Positions 25,398 to 33,675 of a DNA stretch of 64,000 nt are shown piece after piece. Where the stretch lies: contig JAHCMI010000008.1 in NCBI GenBank assembly GCA_019192545.1, forward strand, positions 1 through 64,000, in the 5' to 3' direction. Origin of the DNA: Rivularia sp. MS3 (GTDB lineage: Bacteria; Cyanobacteriota; Cyanobacteriia; Cyanobacteriales; Nostocaceae). The notes beneath the pieces are model-generated. The model searched no databases. It was not told the DNA's origin and saw nothing but the letters and a program-made list of their open reading frames with translations. A program made the position numbers and the translations under genes. Position 1 is the first letter of the stretch. Every line of letters begins with the position of its first letter.

Positions 25398-26108
25398 ATG
25401 AATCGTAAAGTAAAAAATAAGCAAATTTTGAGAGTAAAAAGGCAGCATCAAAGATGGTGGCGTTTTTTACAAAAATTTACGGTTGGTGTTAGCATATTAT
25501 TTACTATCTGGTTATTTTTTACTACTATAACTGTCTTTTTTGCATCTTCCAAGCCTGTAGATGCTTTTTTTGTGTTGGGTGGAAGTATCAAACGAGAGAT
25601 GTACGTTGCCGAGTTAGCACAAAAATATCCTCAGACTCCCATTTTAATTTCGAGTGGTTCTCAAGACCCTTGCATTTGGCTGATCTTTCAACGGGAAACC
25701 GCACCTACAGAAAAGGTTTGGTTGGAAAAATGCGCCAATTCTACTTTTGATAACTTTTACTATAGTATTCCCATTTTACAGCAATGGGGTGTACGTAAAG
25801 TAAAGCTAATTACCTCTACAACACATTTACCAAGAGCAAAATTAATGGCACAAATACTTTTTGGTTCTCATCAAATATGGGTAGAACCTGACATAATTCA
25901 AGAAAAAGGAATTCCTGGAAATCGCGAATATTGGTGGAAAACTGGTTTAGATGTGACTCGTAGTATATTTTGGGCAGGTGTTAGTCAAGTCATGAAACCA
26001 AGATGTTCTAAAGTTATAAAACTTAATCAAGTCAATTTACAAGAATGGAAAAATCGCGGCTTCAAATGCGAACATCAAGGAAATTTGAAAGTGGTAAGTA
26101 GTAAGTAA
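25398..26108 (+). CDS. YdcF/SanA-like DUF218 membrane protein
   Basis: About 236 residues. A basic N-terminus, one membrane segment at about 28-50, then a DUF218 domain: VDAFFVLGGS, PILISSGSQDPC and the histidine in SSTTHLPRAKLM. E. coli YdcF and SanA are family members linked to envelope integrity and S-adenosylmethionine binding; the role in cyanobacteria is unknown. ATG 25398 replaces an upstream in-frame TTG. The last residues KVVSSK come from a GTAAGTAGTAAGTA repeat that also supplies the stop. It is divergent from the protease gene. Confidence 0.85.
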   Translation: MNRKVKNKQILRVKRQHQRWWRFLQKFTVGVSILFTIWLFFTTITVFFASSKPVDAFFVLGGSIKREMYVAELAQKYPQTPILISSGSQDPCIWLIFQRETAPTEKVWLEKCANSTFDNFYYSIPILQQWGVRKVKLITSTTHLPRAKLMAQILFGSHQIWVEPDIIQEKGIPGNREYWWKTGLDVTRSIFWAGVSQVMKPRCSKVIKLNQVNLQEWKNRGFKCEHQGNLKVVSSK

Positions 26109-26141
26109 CGAGTTAAGAAGTAGAATTTCAAAATTAAATTA

Positions 26142-28526
26142 TTAACTGGTAGCTGCTAACTGATAATTGATAATTGATATCGGTACTTTATTAAAATAGT
26201 TTTTCTGAAATTCTTCTTCGCGTACTGCTGCTGTAAATGTTTCTATAGCAGTTTCTATTTGATTAGAATGTTTGTTATCTTTTTGGCTGAAGATTAAATA
26301 ATTATCTTGCGATTTGATTGTAAATCCTAACGCTTTTAAAGCTTGAAAACCGGAATGTAATGTTTGGTCGCTAATAGATAGTTTCTCTAGAATCTGCTTG
26401 CGAGTTGCAGTTTGATTTGTACGGCACAAATATTTAGCTATTCCTACAAGTTTTAACCAAATTTCTTCTGGTGGTTGAGGATTTGGTTTTGTCCATGCTA
26501 ATGCTAGGGGTTGCTGTTTGTAAAATGAACGTCTCAGCCATATCCGCAAATCATCCCAGCGAGTCGGACATTCTTTGAGGATAAGGGGAGAGTCTGATGA
26601 TGATGGATAGTTATTAGGAGAAGTATTGCGCCAATCTAAAATTGACAATAAATCTTGAGAAACAGCATTTATTGTATTTTCCGCAGCCCGTACTGCTATA
26701 ATTCTAACTTCGTATCGTCTTTTAAAAGTGTTGTAATCTAACTCAACTATACAATCACATTTTTGCGGTGGTAATTCGTCTTTATAATGTCCCCACCAGA
26801 TACCAGGAAAACTATTTTTAATAGAATCATCGCGGAGACCAAATTCTGTTTTGATATACTGGATTTTTTTTCCTCGCGCATCTTGTTGATTGCGATGCCA
26901 TGTATTTTCAAACCAACAGTTTTTTATCAACAGTTTTGGTACCGGATTACCCATACCGCAAGGTTCAAGTAATTTTAATTCTAAAAATAATTCTTTACTT
27001 AAGTCGGCAACGGTTACGATTAAGTCTGCTTCGACTAAAGGTTTTGGTATAGTACCTCCAGTTATTTGTCGTAATCTTTGGTTTATTGCTTCTGTAAATA
27101 AAGGAATATTTTCTACAGGCATACTCAAACCTGCTGCAAAAGGATGTCCTCCGAAACGATGTAGCAAATGTTCTTGAGCTTTAACTAATTTATATAAATC
27201 AACTGAGTTAACCGAACGTGCCGAACCTCTTGCGAGGGGAGGGGGAGAAGAGGGGGAGAGTGTAGGAGGGGGAGAGTGGGGGAGGGAGGAAGAAAATTCT
27301 ACATTGTCTTCTTCCTCGGTTATTTCGGTACTTAACAAAATCGTTGGTCTTCCCGTATCCTGTGCTACTTGCCCCGCCACTAATCCTAGAACGCCTACTG
27401 CCCATTGGGGGTCTGAAAGTACTATGACGCTGGTGGTTGACAAGTCCATTTGTGAAAGCTTCTGAGTGACGTGACGGGCTACGTCTTTTTGCAGCGATTT
27501 ACGACGAGTGTTTGCGAGTTCGGTGACTTCTGCTAGTTCGCAAACGCGCTTTTGGTCGCTGCTGGTTAGTAGTTCTACGCAGAAGCCAGCATCTCCTTGA
27601 ATACGGCTGACAGCATTAATTCGAGGCCCTAATCCAAAGGAAATATCTGTAGGGCGATCGCCGTTTTTCTGGCACAATTCTAGCAGCCTTCCGACTCCTG
27701 GTCTTCTTCTTGCTGTCGGCGGTTTTTTGAAATCTTGTTGTAGTTGTTGAATTCCTATTTGGGCAAGATATCGACAATCTCCACTCAGCTGTACTAAGTC
27801 GGCTATTAATCCGACTGCGACTAAATCGACTAAGTCTTCTAATGGCTGTTGCGGTATTTGGGGAAAACTTAGATAAAGAGCTTCGATTAATTTGTAAGCT
27901 ACAGCTACGCCAGAAAGATGAAATAGCTGATGGGAATCGGGTAAGTTTCGAGGGTTGATAAGTGCTGTAACGGGGGGACGTTCGGGTAGTAATGTATGGT
28001 GGTCGGTAACAATAATATCTATACCTAAACTATTGGCATAAATAATTTCATCTATGTTTGTGCTGCCAGTATCGCAAGTAACGATTAACTTATATCCTTG
28101 CTGATTAAGTTTTTCAATGCCTGGAATATTTAAACCGTGGGATTCTGTTAAACGATTGGGTATGTAATAAGTTAATTGCGTATTTTTTGTCAAAAATTGT
28201 CCCAAACCATCCCACAATACGGCCGTAGAAGTAATGCCGTCAGCGTCGAAGTCTCCCCAAATTGCAACTTTTTCATTGTTGTTCCGTGCTTTTTGCAGCC
28301 TTTCTACTGCTAATTGCATTTCTTGCCCAAATTCAAAGGGACTGGCTGGTTGATAATTTTGGGGATTAAGATAATTGTCTAATTGAGCTTTATCTCTAAT
28401 TTCTCGCTGCCATAGTAATTGGGCTGCAAAGTTTCCTTTTGATGCACTCAGATGTTTTTTGACGAGTTCTAAGAACCATTTTGGTGGTTCTTCTGTTGAT
28501 TTAACAATCCACTGTTGTTCGGACAT
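26142..28526 (-). CDS. recJ: Single-stranded-DNA exonuclease RecJ
   Basis: A 794-residue 5'-3' ssDNA exonuclease for RecF-pathway recombination and repair. DHH-family metal motifs are present: GDFDADGITSTAVL, TCDTGSTN and VTDHHTLLP. The DHHA1 motif is RFGGHPFAAGLSMP near residue 458. A C-terminal segment of about 200 residues, ending in a winged-helix-like part (TRKQILEKLSISDQTL), seems to be a cyanobacterial extension. At residues about 410-432 a Ser/Pro-rich insertion is encoded by GGGGGAGAGT-type tandem repeats, placed between LLSTEI and LARGSARSVN. The frame is kept, and the insert may form a surface loop. Confidence 0.95.
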   Translation of the reverse strand: MSEQQWIVKSTEEPPKWFLELVKKHLSASKGNFAAQLLWQREIRDKAQLDNYLNPQNYQPASPFEFGQEMQLAVERLQKARNNNEKVAIWGDFDADGITSTAVLWDGLGQFLTKNTQLTYYIPNRLTESHGLNIPGIEKLNQQGYKLIVTCDTGSTNIDEIIYANSLGIDIIVTDHHTLLPERPPVTALINPRNLPDSHQLFHLSGVAVAYKLIEALYLSFPQIPQQPLEDLVDLVAVGLIADLVQLSGDCRYLAQIGIQQLQQDFKKPPTARRRPGVGRLLELCQKNGDRPTDISFGLGPRINAVSRIQGDAGFCVELLTSSDQKRVCELAEVTELANTRRKSLQKDVARHVTQKLSQMDLSTTSVIVLSDPQWAVGVLGLVAGQVAQDTGRPTILLSTEITEEEDNVEFSSSLPHSPPPTLSPSSPPPLARGSARSVNSVDLYKLVKAQEHLLHRFGGHPFAAGLSMPVENIPLFTEAINQRLRQITGGTIPKPLVEADLIVTVADLSKELFLELKLLEPCGMGNPVPKLLIKNCWFENTWHRNQQDARGKKIQYIKTEFGLRDDSIKNSFPGIWWGHYKDELPPQKCDCIVELDYNTFKRRYEVRIIAVRAAENTINAVSQDLLSILDWRNTSPNNYPSSSDSPLILKECPTRWDDLRIWLRRSFYKQQPLALAWTKPNPQPPEEIWLKLVGIAKYLCRTNQTATRKQILEKLSISDQTLHSGFQALKALGFTIKSQDNYLIFSQKDNKHSNQIETAIETFTAAVREEEFQKNYFNKVPISIINYQLAATS
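27232..27297. repeat. GGGGGAGAGT tandem repeat inside recJ
   Basis: Purine-rich units (AGGGGGAGAGTG, GGGGAGGGAGGAAG) on the plus strand sit within the minus-strand recJ frame and encode Ser/Pro-rich residues. The same units occur in the spacer at 47155-47190, including the GAAGAAAAT end, so a mobile or spreading repeat family has entered the gene in frame. Confidence 0.8.
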
Positions 28527-28612
28527 ACAATTTTGGATTTTAAGTTATGAAATTTTCTACGTTGCTATTTACCTAAGTTCTTGCAACATTAAATAATTAA
28601 GAAGTTCGCAAT

Positions 28613-29452
28613 TTAAAGAGGTACTTCTTCAATGTTAGCTAAGTTGAATAAAGCGTTATTAACTCCGAGTAAATCCTGAGACGATGATTTTTTCTCGGAA
28701 TTAGCACAAACCCTTCCACAGCGGGAAGCATACTGACAATAAATACAGGCTTTACTACCTTCGGGAACTTGAGGTAATTGCTCTGGTTGTTGGTAGACTT
28801 GCAGCCATTTGGTTAATTTCTTTAAATGATGGTCGAGTTTCTTTTTGGTTTGTTGATGCTGGGTAGTACTATAGCTGAATTTAATACTGTGTGGTTTAGT
28901 TTCCGATTGCACAAACCAATAAGTCATGGAAATACTTTCTGGCTGGTAGTTACTAGTTTCAGCTAACACGTACATATAAAGACGTGTCTGCCAATCATAT
29001 TGCAGCTTGCGTTTTGAAGGTGGTTGACGATAAGTTTTCCAGTCAAGAATTTGGGCTTTTTCCTTGTCTGCAATTAATAAATCGTAAATAGCGGTAAGTA
29101 AATAGTCTTGTATTTGTAGGGTGCGGTAATGTTCGCTTTCTCGAAAAGCTTCGCTATTGTCATCAGGGGTTAAAATATCTGGTGCGATACTAGCAAAAGT
29201 ATTCATCCAGCTTTGTAATTGACTATCGGTTTGCAAAAAGCTACCAATTTTTAAACCCATTTCTTGCTGCTGCATTAGCAAGTGAAACCGACTTCCTAAG
29301 AGTTGCTTCTCCTCATACTTTGGATCGAGAGGAGGTCGAAGTTGTTCTAAATAAGTATGTTGAAACTTACGGGGACAAGTTTCTAATAAATTAAGCTGCC
29401 CTTGAGAAAGTCTTATTAATTGACTTTGACTAGAATTTGGTATGGATATCAT
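28613..29452 (-). CDS. PD-(D/E)XK nuclease with Fe-S cysteines (Cas4/AddB-like)
   Basis: A 279-residue RecB-type nuclease. The N-terminus SQGQLNLLETCPRKFQHTYL and the core LLIADKEKAQILDWKTYRQP give the catalytic Asp/Asp/Lys of the PD-(D/E)XK fold. A C-terminal cluster CIYCQYASRCGRVC together with the early Cys in ETCPRKF matches the four-cysteine iron-sulfur staple of AddB and Cas4 nucleases. There is no CRISPR array or cas gene nearby, so a repair role is more likely than adaptation. It lies 87 bases upstream of recJ on the same strand, and the pair probably forms a DNA-repair operon. Confidence 0.88.
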   Translation of the reverse strand: MISIPNSSQSQLIRLSQGQLNLLETCPRKFQHTYLEQLRPPLDPKYEEKQLLGSRFHLLMQQQEMGLKIGSFLQTDSQLQSWMNTFASIAPDILTPDDNSEAFRESEHYRTLQIQDYLLTAIYDLLIADKEKAQILDWKTYRQPPSKRKLQYDWQTRLYMYVLAETSNYQPESISMTYWFVQSETKPHSIKFSYSTTQHQQTKKKLDHHLKKLTKWLQVYQQPEQLPQVPEGSKACIYCQYASRCGRVCANSEKKSSSQDLLGVNNALFNLANIEEVPL

Positions 29453-29534
29453 CGGGAGTTAGGAGTTAGGAGTTAGGAGTTAGTAATTACCTATTTTATA
29501 ATCAATGCCCAATGCCTAATGCCCAATGCCCAAT
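29453..29534. repeat. GGAGTTA and AATGCCC tandem units upstream of the nuclease gene
   Basis: Four GGAGTTA copies at 29455-29482 sit right at the nuclease start codon, and AATGCCC/AATGCCT copies follow at 29502-29534. Both are STRR-type heptamers. Confidence 0.75.
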
Positions 29535-29622
29535 TCTATAAAAATAAAAAGGCAAAAGGTAAAAGAATAAATTCCTCTACTCTTTTTCCTTTTTCCTTTA
29601 AAGTACGTTTCGTACCTGATGC

Positions 29623-29829
29623 TTATTTCATGTTAGCTCGTGCATCTCGCACTGCGGCAAAGAAAAATAAAGCTGTGAGCGGAATGCTAATTCCTAAAAT
29701 AATTGAGGTGTTCTGCATTCCTAAATCTGGTTGTCCCGACGAAAGTTCAAAAACACAACCAACTGCTGCGATTGCAGCAACACAAGAACCAAGTAAAAAC
29801 AAACCGCTCAGCGGTGTCATAGTGTTCAT
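29623..29829 (-). CDS. Small two-helix membrane protein, function unknown
   Basis: A 68-residue protein with two hydrophobic segments (about 8-28 and 38-58) joined by a polar loop FELSSGQPDLG and ending in a basic tail RDARANMK. The composition and clear two-helix plan suggest a conserved thylakoid or plasma-membrane protein. It resembles small cyanobacterial proteins I recall but cannot name. It lies directly downstream of def on the minus strand, 23 bases after its stop, and is probably co-transcribed with it. Confidence 0.75.
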   Translation of the reverse strand: MNTMTPLSGLFLLGSCVAAIAAVGCVFELSSGQPDLGMQNTSIILGISIPLTALFFFAAVRDARANMK

Positions 29830-29852
29830 GAGTATTTTTCCCTATTTTCCCC

Positions 29853-30431
29853 CTATACTATTGATTTTACAGCTTGATGGGAAAAACCATTCTTTGATAG
29901 TTCTTGGGTTAGTGCTAAAGCGTTTTCTACTCGATCTACAAATACAACACCGTTCAAATGATCCATCTCGTGTTGGATGCAACGTCCGAGTAAACCTCCA
30001 GCTTTCAAGCTTTGAGGACGACCGTTTTCATCTTTATAACCAACTTCAACTATTTCGGGACGTTTGACATCCAGGTAAACACCGGGAATGCTCAAACATC
30101 CTTCTTGTTCTACGCAGATGTCACCAAAGGATTTTTTTATGGTGGGATTAATTAAAATCAACGGCGGATTGGCTGGGTTATCCGGTTCAAGGTCTATAAC
30201 GATAAGTTGCTTGTGAATTCCCACTTGGGGTGCTGCTAAACCGATACCGTCGCTGCTGTACATGGTTTGTAGCATTTCTCGCGCCAACTGGCGAATTTCG
30301 TCATCTACTTTTGATATACGTTTGGCAGGTTGTCTTAGAACCTTATCCCCCAAGTAATGAAGTTGCAAGGGCGGATTTTTTAACTTTTTCTTCTCAACAG
30401 CGATCGCAGAGGGCATAGTCTTATAACTCAC
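29853..30431 (-). CDS. def: Peptide deformylase
   Basis: A 192-residue enzyme that removes the formyl group from nascent proteins at the ribosome. All three metal motifs are visible: GIGLAAPQVG, EGCLSIPG (metal Cys) and QHEMDHLNG (two metal His and the catalytic Glu). The N-terminal 15 or so residues (MSYKTMPSAIAVEKKK) are an extension before the canonical core LQLHYLGDKVLRQPA; a second start at MPSAIAV is possible. The downstream neighbour is a small membrane protein 23 bases away. Confidence 0.96.
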   Translation of the reverse strand: MSYKTMPSAIAVEKKKLKNPPLQLHYLGDKVLRQPAKRISKVDDEIRQLAREMLQTMYSSDGIGLAAPQVGIHKQLIVIDLEPDNPANPPLILINPTIKKSFGDICVEQEGCLSIPGVYLDVKRPEIVEVGYKDENGRPQSLKAGGLLGRCIQHEMDHLNGVVFVDRVENALALTQELSKNGFSHQAVKSIV

Positions 30432-30555
30432 AAATATATAGGTGAAATGATTCCGCTTTATTTATCTTAGCAACCAGGTGGATGGGGAAGGTGGGGAAAT
30501 ATTGTTTAATTAAGATAGTTCTTTGCTAATCAACTGGTTTAATAAGTTAATAACT

Positions 30556-31065
30556 TTATACGATTGACGCATCAGTCATTAATTCATCCGATTCGGCTTT
30601 CATGAGTTTTCTTTTATTAGCTTGCGAGGTAGATTCTAAAGATTTTAGTTGCTCTAATGCATAATTTTTCTCTTCGGGGGATAAATCATCGTTATTTTCA
30701 ATAGTTTTTTGCATTTGAGCAAACAATGCTTTGATTCTAGGTGAAGCTTCTTCTCGCGAATTTTCTAATTCATTGACAAAATTTGCGACATCACCACTGG
30801 TTTTGGCAAAAACTCCTTCTTGATAATTATCATCACCGATGGAAATTCCGACAGCATCGCCTTGAGGAGTAATGGTGATTCCGTTATCTTCAGACATAAT
30901 ATCTCCTATGTGTTGATAAATTTGTACGTATAAACTTGGTTCTTCAACAGTAACTTTCAAAATGGATTCTAAACTTTGAATTCGAGCATTTTTCTCACTT
31001 AGCTTCATGAATAAAGCAATTAATAAAGCCACTAAAGGATAAAGCAACGAGTTCATCATAGCCAT
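30556..31065 (-). CDS. Uncharacterised protein, possible membrane-anchored N-terminus
   Basis: The open frame gives 169 residues: a hydrophobic helix near residues 5-20, a short coiled coil (KLSEKNARIQSLESILK), then a soluble part MSEDNGITITPQGDAVGISIGDDN and a charged helical C-terminus. An ATG at 30897 has AGGAG five bases upstream, while the 31065 start has none. The main product may thus be a 113-residue soluble protein starting MSEDNGI. The upstream part is still open and protein-like, so the start is unresolved. I do not recognise the family. It sits between def and a pentapeptide-repeat gene on the same strand. Confidence 0.65.
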   Translation of the reverse strand: MAMMNSLLYPLVALLIALFMKLSEKNARIQSLESILKVTVEEPSLYVQIYQHIGDIMSEDNGITITPQGDAVGISIGDDNYQEGVFAKTSGDVANFVNELENSREEASPRIKALFAQMQKTIENNDDLSPEEKNYALEQLKSLESTSQANKRKLMKAESDELMTDASIV

Positions 31066-31254
31066 ATACAGTACTACGTAATGCTATTTAGGACATTTAA
31101 TGAATACTCAAACCTTTGACCTTTAACCTTCGCCTAGCGCTATATTGCAATTAAAATAAAATTTATATAGCTAACATAATAAACCTTATACATCTTAAAG
31201 CTTATTTATAAAGCGAAGGTTAAGGCTTCCAATGACCCTATTACCCATTACCTT

Positions 31255-32628
31255 CTAACCGAAATTTGAAACCTTTAATAGAGGATTCATCGATTGATTA
31301 AATTCATTATCCTTAAAAGTTGCCTCCCAATTTGCTGGCAGACGATGGGGGTTTGGGTCTTCTGGAGTTGGCACCCGTAAAAATATATAATCGCAATTGA
31401 TGGGATACAGCTGAGTTAGTGGGGTTATGCTCCAGTCTTCTACATATGCTCCCGTAAGATTAGCGTTTCTTAAATCCGCTTTGTCTAATTGCGATCGCAC
31501 TAGTTTTGCTCGGGATAAATCAGCATTTCGCAAGTTGCTTTGATTTAAATTTGCTCCAACAAAGCTGGCATCTTTGAGATTTGCCCCTTGTAAATTAATT
31601 CCCCGCAAGTTCCAACCATCAAAAATTTTGTTTTGTAAATCTTTATTGACAACTAGCTCGCGCATGTGGGCGTTTTCTAAATAAGTAGTATTCACCGCCG
31701 CTAAATGAACTTGTTTGATGTCAAACCAGTTGGTACGTTTGACTTTGGCTTTGGTGAAATTAGCACTTTTGAGTTTGGCTTGTGTAAAGTCAGCATCTGT
31801 TAAATCAGCATTGCGAAAACTAGTACCGTATCTAGTGGTTAAAGAAATCGCGATTTTACGAACGAAATTCTGCTTTTTATCTTCAGAAATAGCGCTAACG
31901 CCAATAAAAGCAGACAGGATTACTAACACTAGCGAAACAATACCGGCAACTATTCCCGCAACCGGATTTACCATCATCGCATACACCGATACAGCACCAG
32001 CCACTATTCCGGCTATCATCACCGCTATCATTACCGCGAAAACTCCCGCGATGGCTCCAGTGATAGCTGCTGAAATTGTGACGCATACTGCTCCTACCGC
32101 AGTAACGATTACGGCTACAGTTCCCATAGTGACAACTGCGACTATGGGTGCAATTTGCGTTGCTTCGGAAGTTGTCGCTAATCCGCTCCAGAAAACAGCG
32201 ACAAAACCAGCCCATGACACTGCTGCGACTATCGCTAAGGCAATAGTTACCGCTAAAAATACGCAAGCAGATAATACCCCTTTGCGAATGCTTAGCAGAA
32301 AGTATGCTGAAAGAATAATTAAACAAGAAGCGCCGACATAAACATTAGAGCGCGCACTATCAACTAAAATAAACCCTACTAACGAACCACCAATAGCCGA
32401 CATCAAACCCGATACAGCACAGAGCAATAGCGAAAATAAAATTATAATAATTGCCCAACGGCGTTGCAAACCTGATTTCGTATGGCTGAAATTTGCATCT
32501 GTGAGAATAGCATTAGTGAAGTCGGTACCGCGAATGTCAGAATTGGAAAAATCTACACCAGTCAAATCTTGCCCTTTAAATGATTTTCCTCTAAGTTTTG
32601 CACGACGGTATTCTTGAGCCATCATCAA
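31255..32628 (-). CDS. Pentapeptide-repeat membrane protein
   Basis: About 457 residues. N-terminal pentapeptide repeats (FKGQDLTGVDFSNSDIRG, residues about 17-50) are followed by a large hydrophobic Gly/Ala/Val/Ile-rich region of several membrane helices (about 57-255). A second and longer pentapeptide block follows (ADLTDADFTQAKLKSANF and on, about 280-395). The repeats should form right-handed quadrilateral beta helices, in the cytoplasm or outside. The function is unknown; such proteins are abundant in cyanobacteria. The hydrophobic block is highly repetitive (VAGIVAGIVS type), probably through local duplication. The N-terminal MMM leaves the exact start open by one or two codons. Confidence 0.88.
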   Translation of the reverse strand: MMMAQEYRRAKLRGKSFKGQDLTGVDFSNSDIRGTDFTNAILTDANFSHTKSGLQRRWAIIIILFSLLLCAVSGLMSAIGGSLVGFILVDSARSNVYVGASCLIILSAYFLLSIRKGVLSACVFLAVTIALAIVAAVSWAGFVAVFWSGLATTSEATQIAPIVAVVTMGTVAVIVTAVGAVCVTISAAITGAIAGVFAVMIAVMIAGIVAGAVSVYAMMVNPVAGIVAGIVSLVLVILSAFIGVSAISEDKKQNFVRKIAISLTTRYGTSFRNADLTDADFTQAKLKSANFTKAKVKRTNWFDIKQVHLAAVNTTYLENAHMRELVVNKDLQNKIFDGWNLRGINLQGANLKDASFVGANLNQSNLRNADLSRAKLVRSQLDKADLRNANLTGAYVEDWSITPLTQLYPINCDYIFLRVPTPEDPNPHRLPANWEATFKDNEFNQSMNPLLKVSNFG

Positions 32629-33489
32629 TTACACGTCTAATTGGGACGTATTTTTTACTAAATTATGAATTATATATCCGCTTTCGTCTGAAGTCGAAAT
32701 TTCAAGCTTGCGATAAACCTGAATTTTTATACTTCACTAAGAAACGAATTTATTTAACTGATTCGCTTAGAATCCTACCACAGCAATTTATTAGTAATCT
32801 TAATTTACATGTTACAAGAAGTTTGATTACTGGCAGAAATACCTGTGTAGCAAGGGTTAGGCTGATATTCAAAATCTGTATTAAGATGCGGCGTTGCAAT
32901 AGATATCTCCTGAACAATCTTTAGTATTGAGATAAATATTGGAATTGCTCGGGTATTGAAAACAGATGACTAGTACCGCTTGGTGCAAGTAAGAATTACG
33001 AAGTAAAAAGTAAGAAATTTGATTTTCTAGGCTTTTGGATCATTTTTAATGATTGCCTTATTTATGCCGACTTGTACTAGTATTAAATGTTGAATTTAAG
33101 AGCGAATTAAACTTGAATTTTTTGCACCATTATTATCAACCTGGTTTTTTTTCTGATTTCACAGTTAAGTAATAATGCTTTTACGACTGACAACTGAGTC
33201 TATTTATGCTTTTGAATAATCCTGTGGGATATCAAATTCAAGCTAACTTCAACACAAACTAATCTTAAGTATTGTTAGGTACTCAGTAATATTAATTTTT
33301 TAATCTACTTATTTAATCATCTACCATAAAGAAGATTAAAATATTTTTTTCATTACTTATTCTTCGCAACTAACTGTATCTATAGATAGAGTATTTTAGC
33401 TATTCTACCTCTTTATGATTGATAGCAGATAGGAATATTGTTCCAGATGCTTATCAATTTTGTACAGTTAGCAGATTTAAATTCACGCA
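32629..33489. other. Spacer upstream of the pentapeptide gene
   Basis: About 860 AT-rich bases between divergent genes. A plus-strand open frame at 32598-32924 overlaps the pentapeptide gene start and has no protein-like features, so I do not call it. No repeat or RNA is visible. Confidence 0.4.
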
Positions 33490-33651
33490 ATGAAATATAG
33501 AACAACCGCAGGATGGTCGTTAATTAGTTCAGGAGTAACTACACTTTTACTCAAAGTTCTTCCTGGTAATTCCTTATGGTGGGGAATTTCTTTTTTAGTG
33601 ATTGGAGCTATTGTACTTTTTGTTAGAAAAAGCGATTTAGCTGAATCTTAA
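33490..33651 (+). CDS. Small two-helix membrane protein (53 residues)
   Basis: A short frame beginning MKYRTTAGWSLISSG and ending FVRKSDLAES. It has two hydrophobic segments (about 7-23 and 29-46) around a turn with PGNSLWW, and a polar, positively charged C-terminus. The glycine, tryptophan and turn pattern looks like a real small membrane protein rather than chance AT-rich sequence. There is no strong Shine-Dalgarno. Its stop is 24 bases from the stop of the convergent histidine-kinase gene. The function is unknown. Confidence 0.55.
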   Translation: MKYRTTAGWSLISSGVTTLLLKVLPGNSLWWGISFLVIGAIVLFVRKSDLAES

Positions 33652-33675
33652 TGACTATTAAATCCGCAATTTTAG

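Noticed and set aside
28613-29452. Cas4 of a CRISPR system
   Set aside because: The nuclease has Cas4/AddB-like cysteines, but no repeat array, cas1 or cas2 is present and its neighbour is recJ.
29519-30067. Plus-strand open frame of 182 codons
   Set aside because: It lies opposite def and the small membrane protein gene, both with clear family or membrane features, and starts in repeat sequence.
31715-32341. Plus-strand open frame of 208 codons
   Set aside because: It is the complement of the repetitive hydrophobic part of the pentapeptide protein; its Thr/Ala-rich product mirrors that repeat.
32598-32924. Plus-strand open frame of 108 codons
   Set aside because: It overlaps the start of the pentapeptide gene, has no domain or membrane pattern and no ribosome-binding site.
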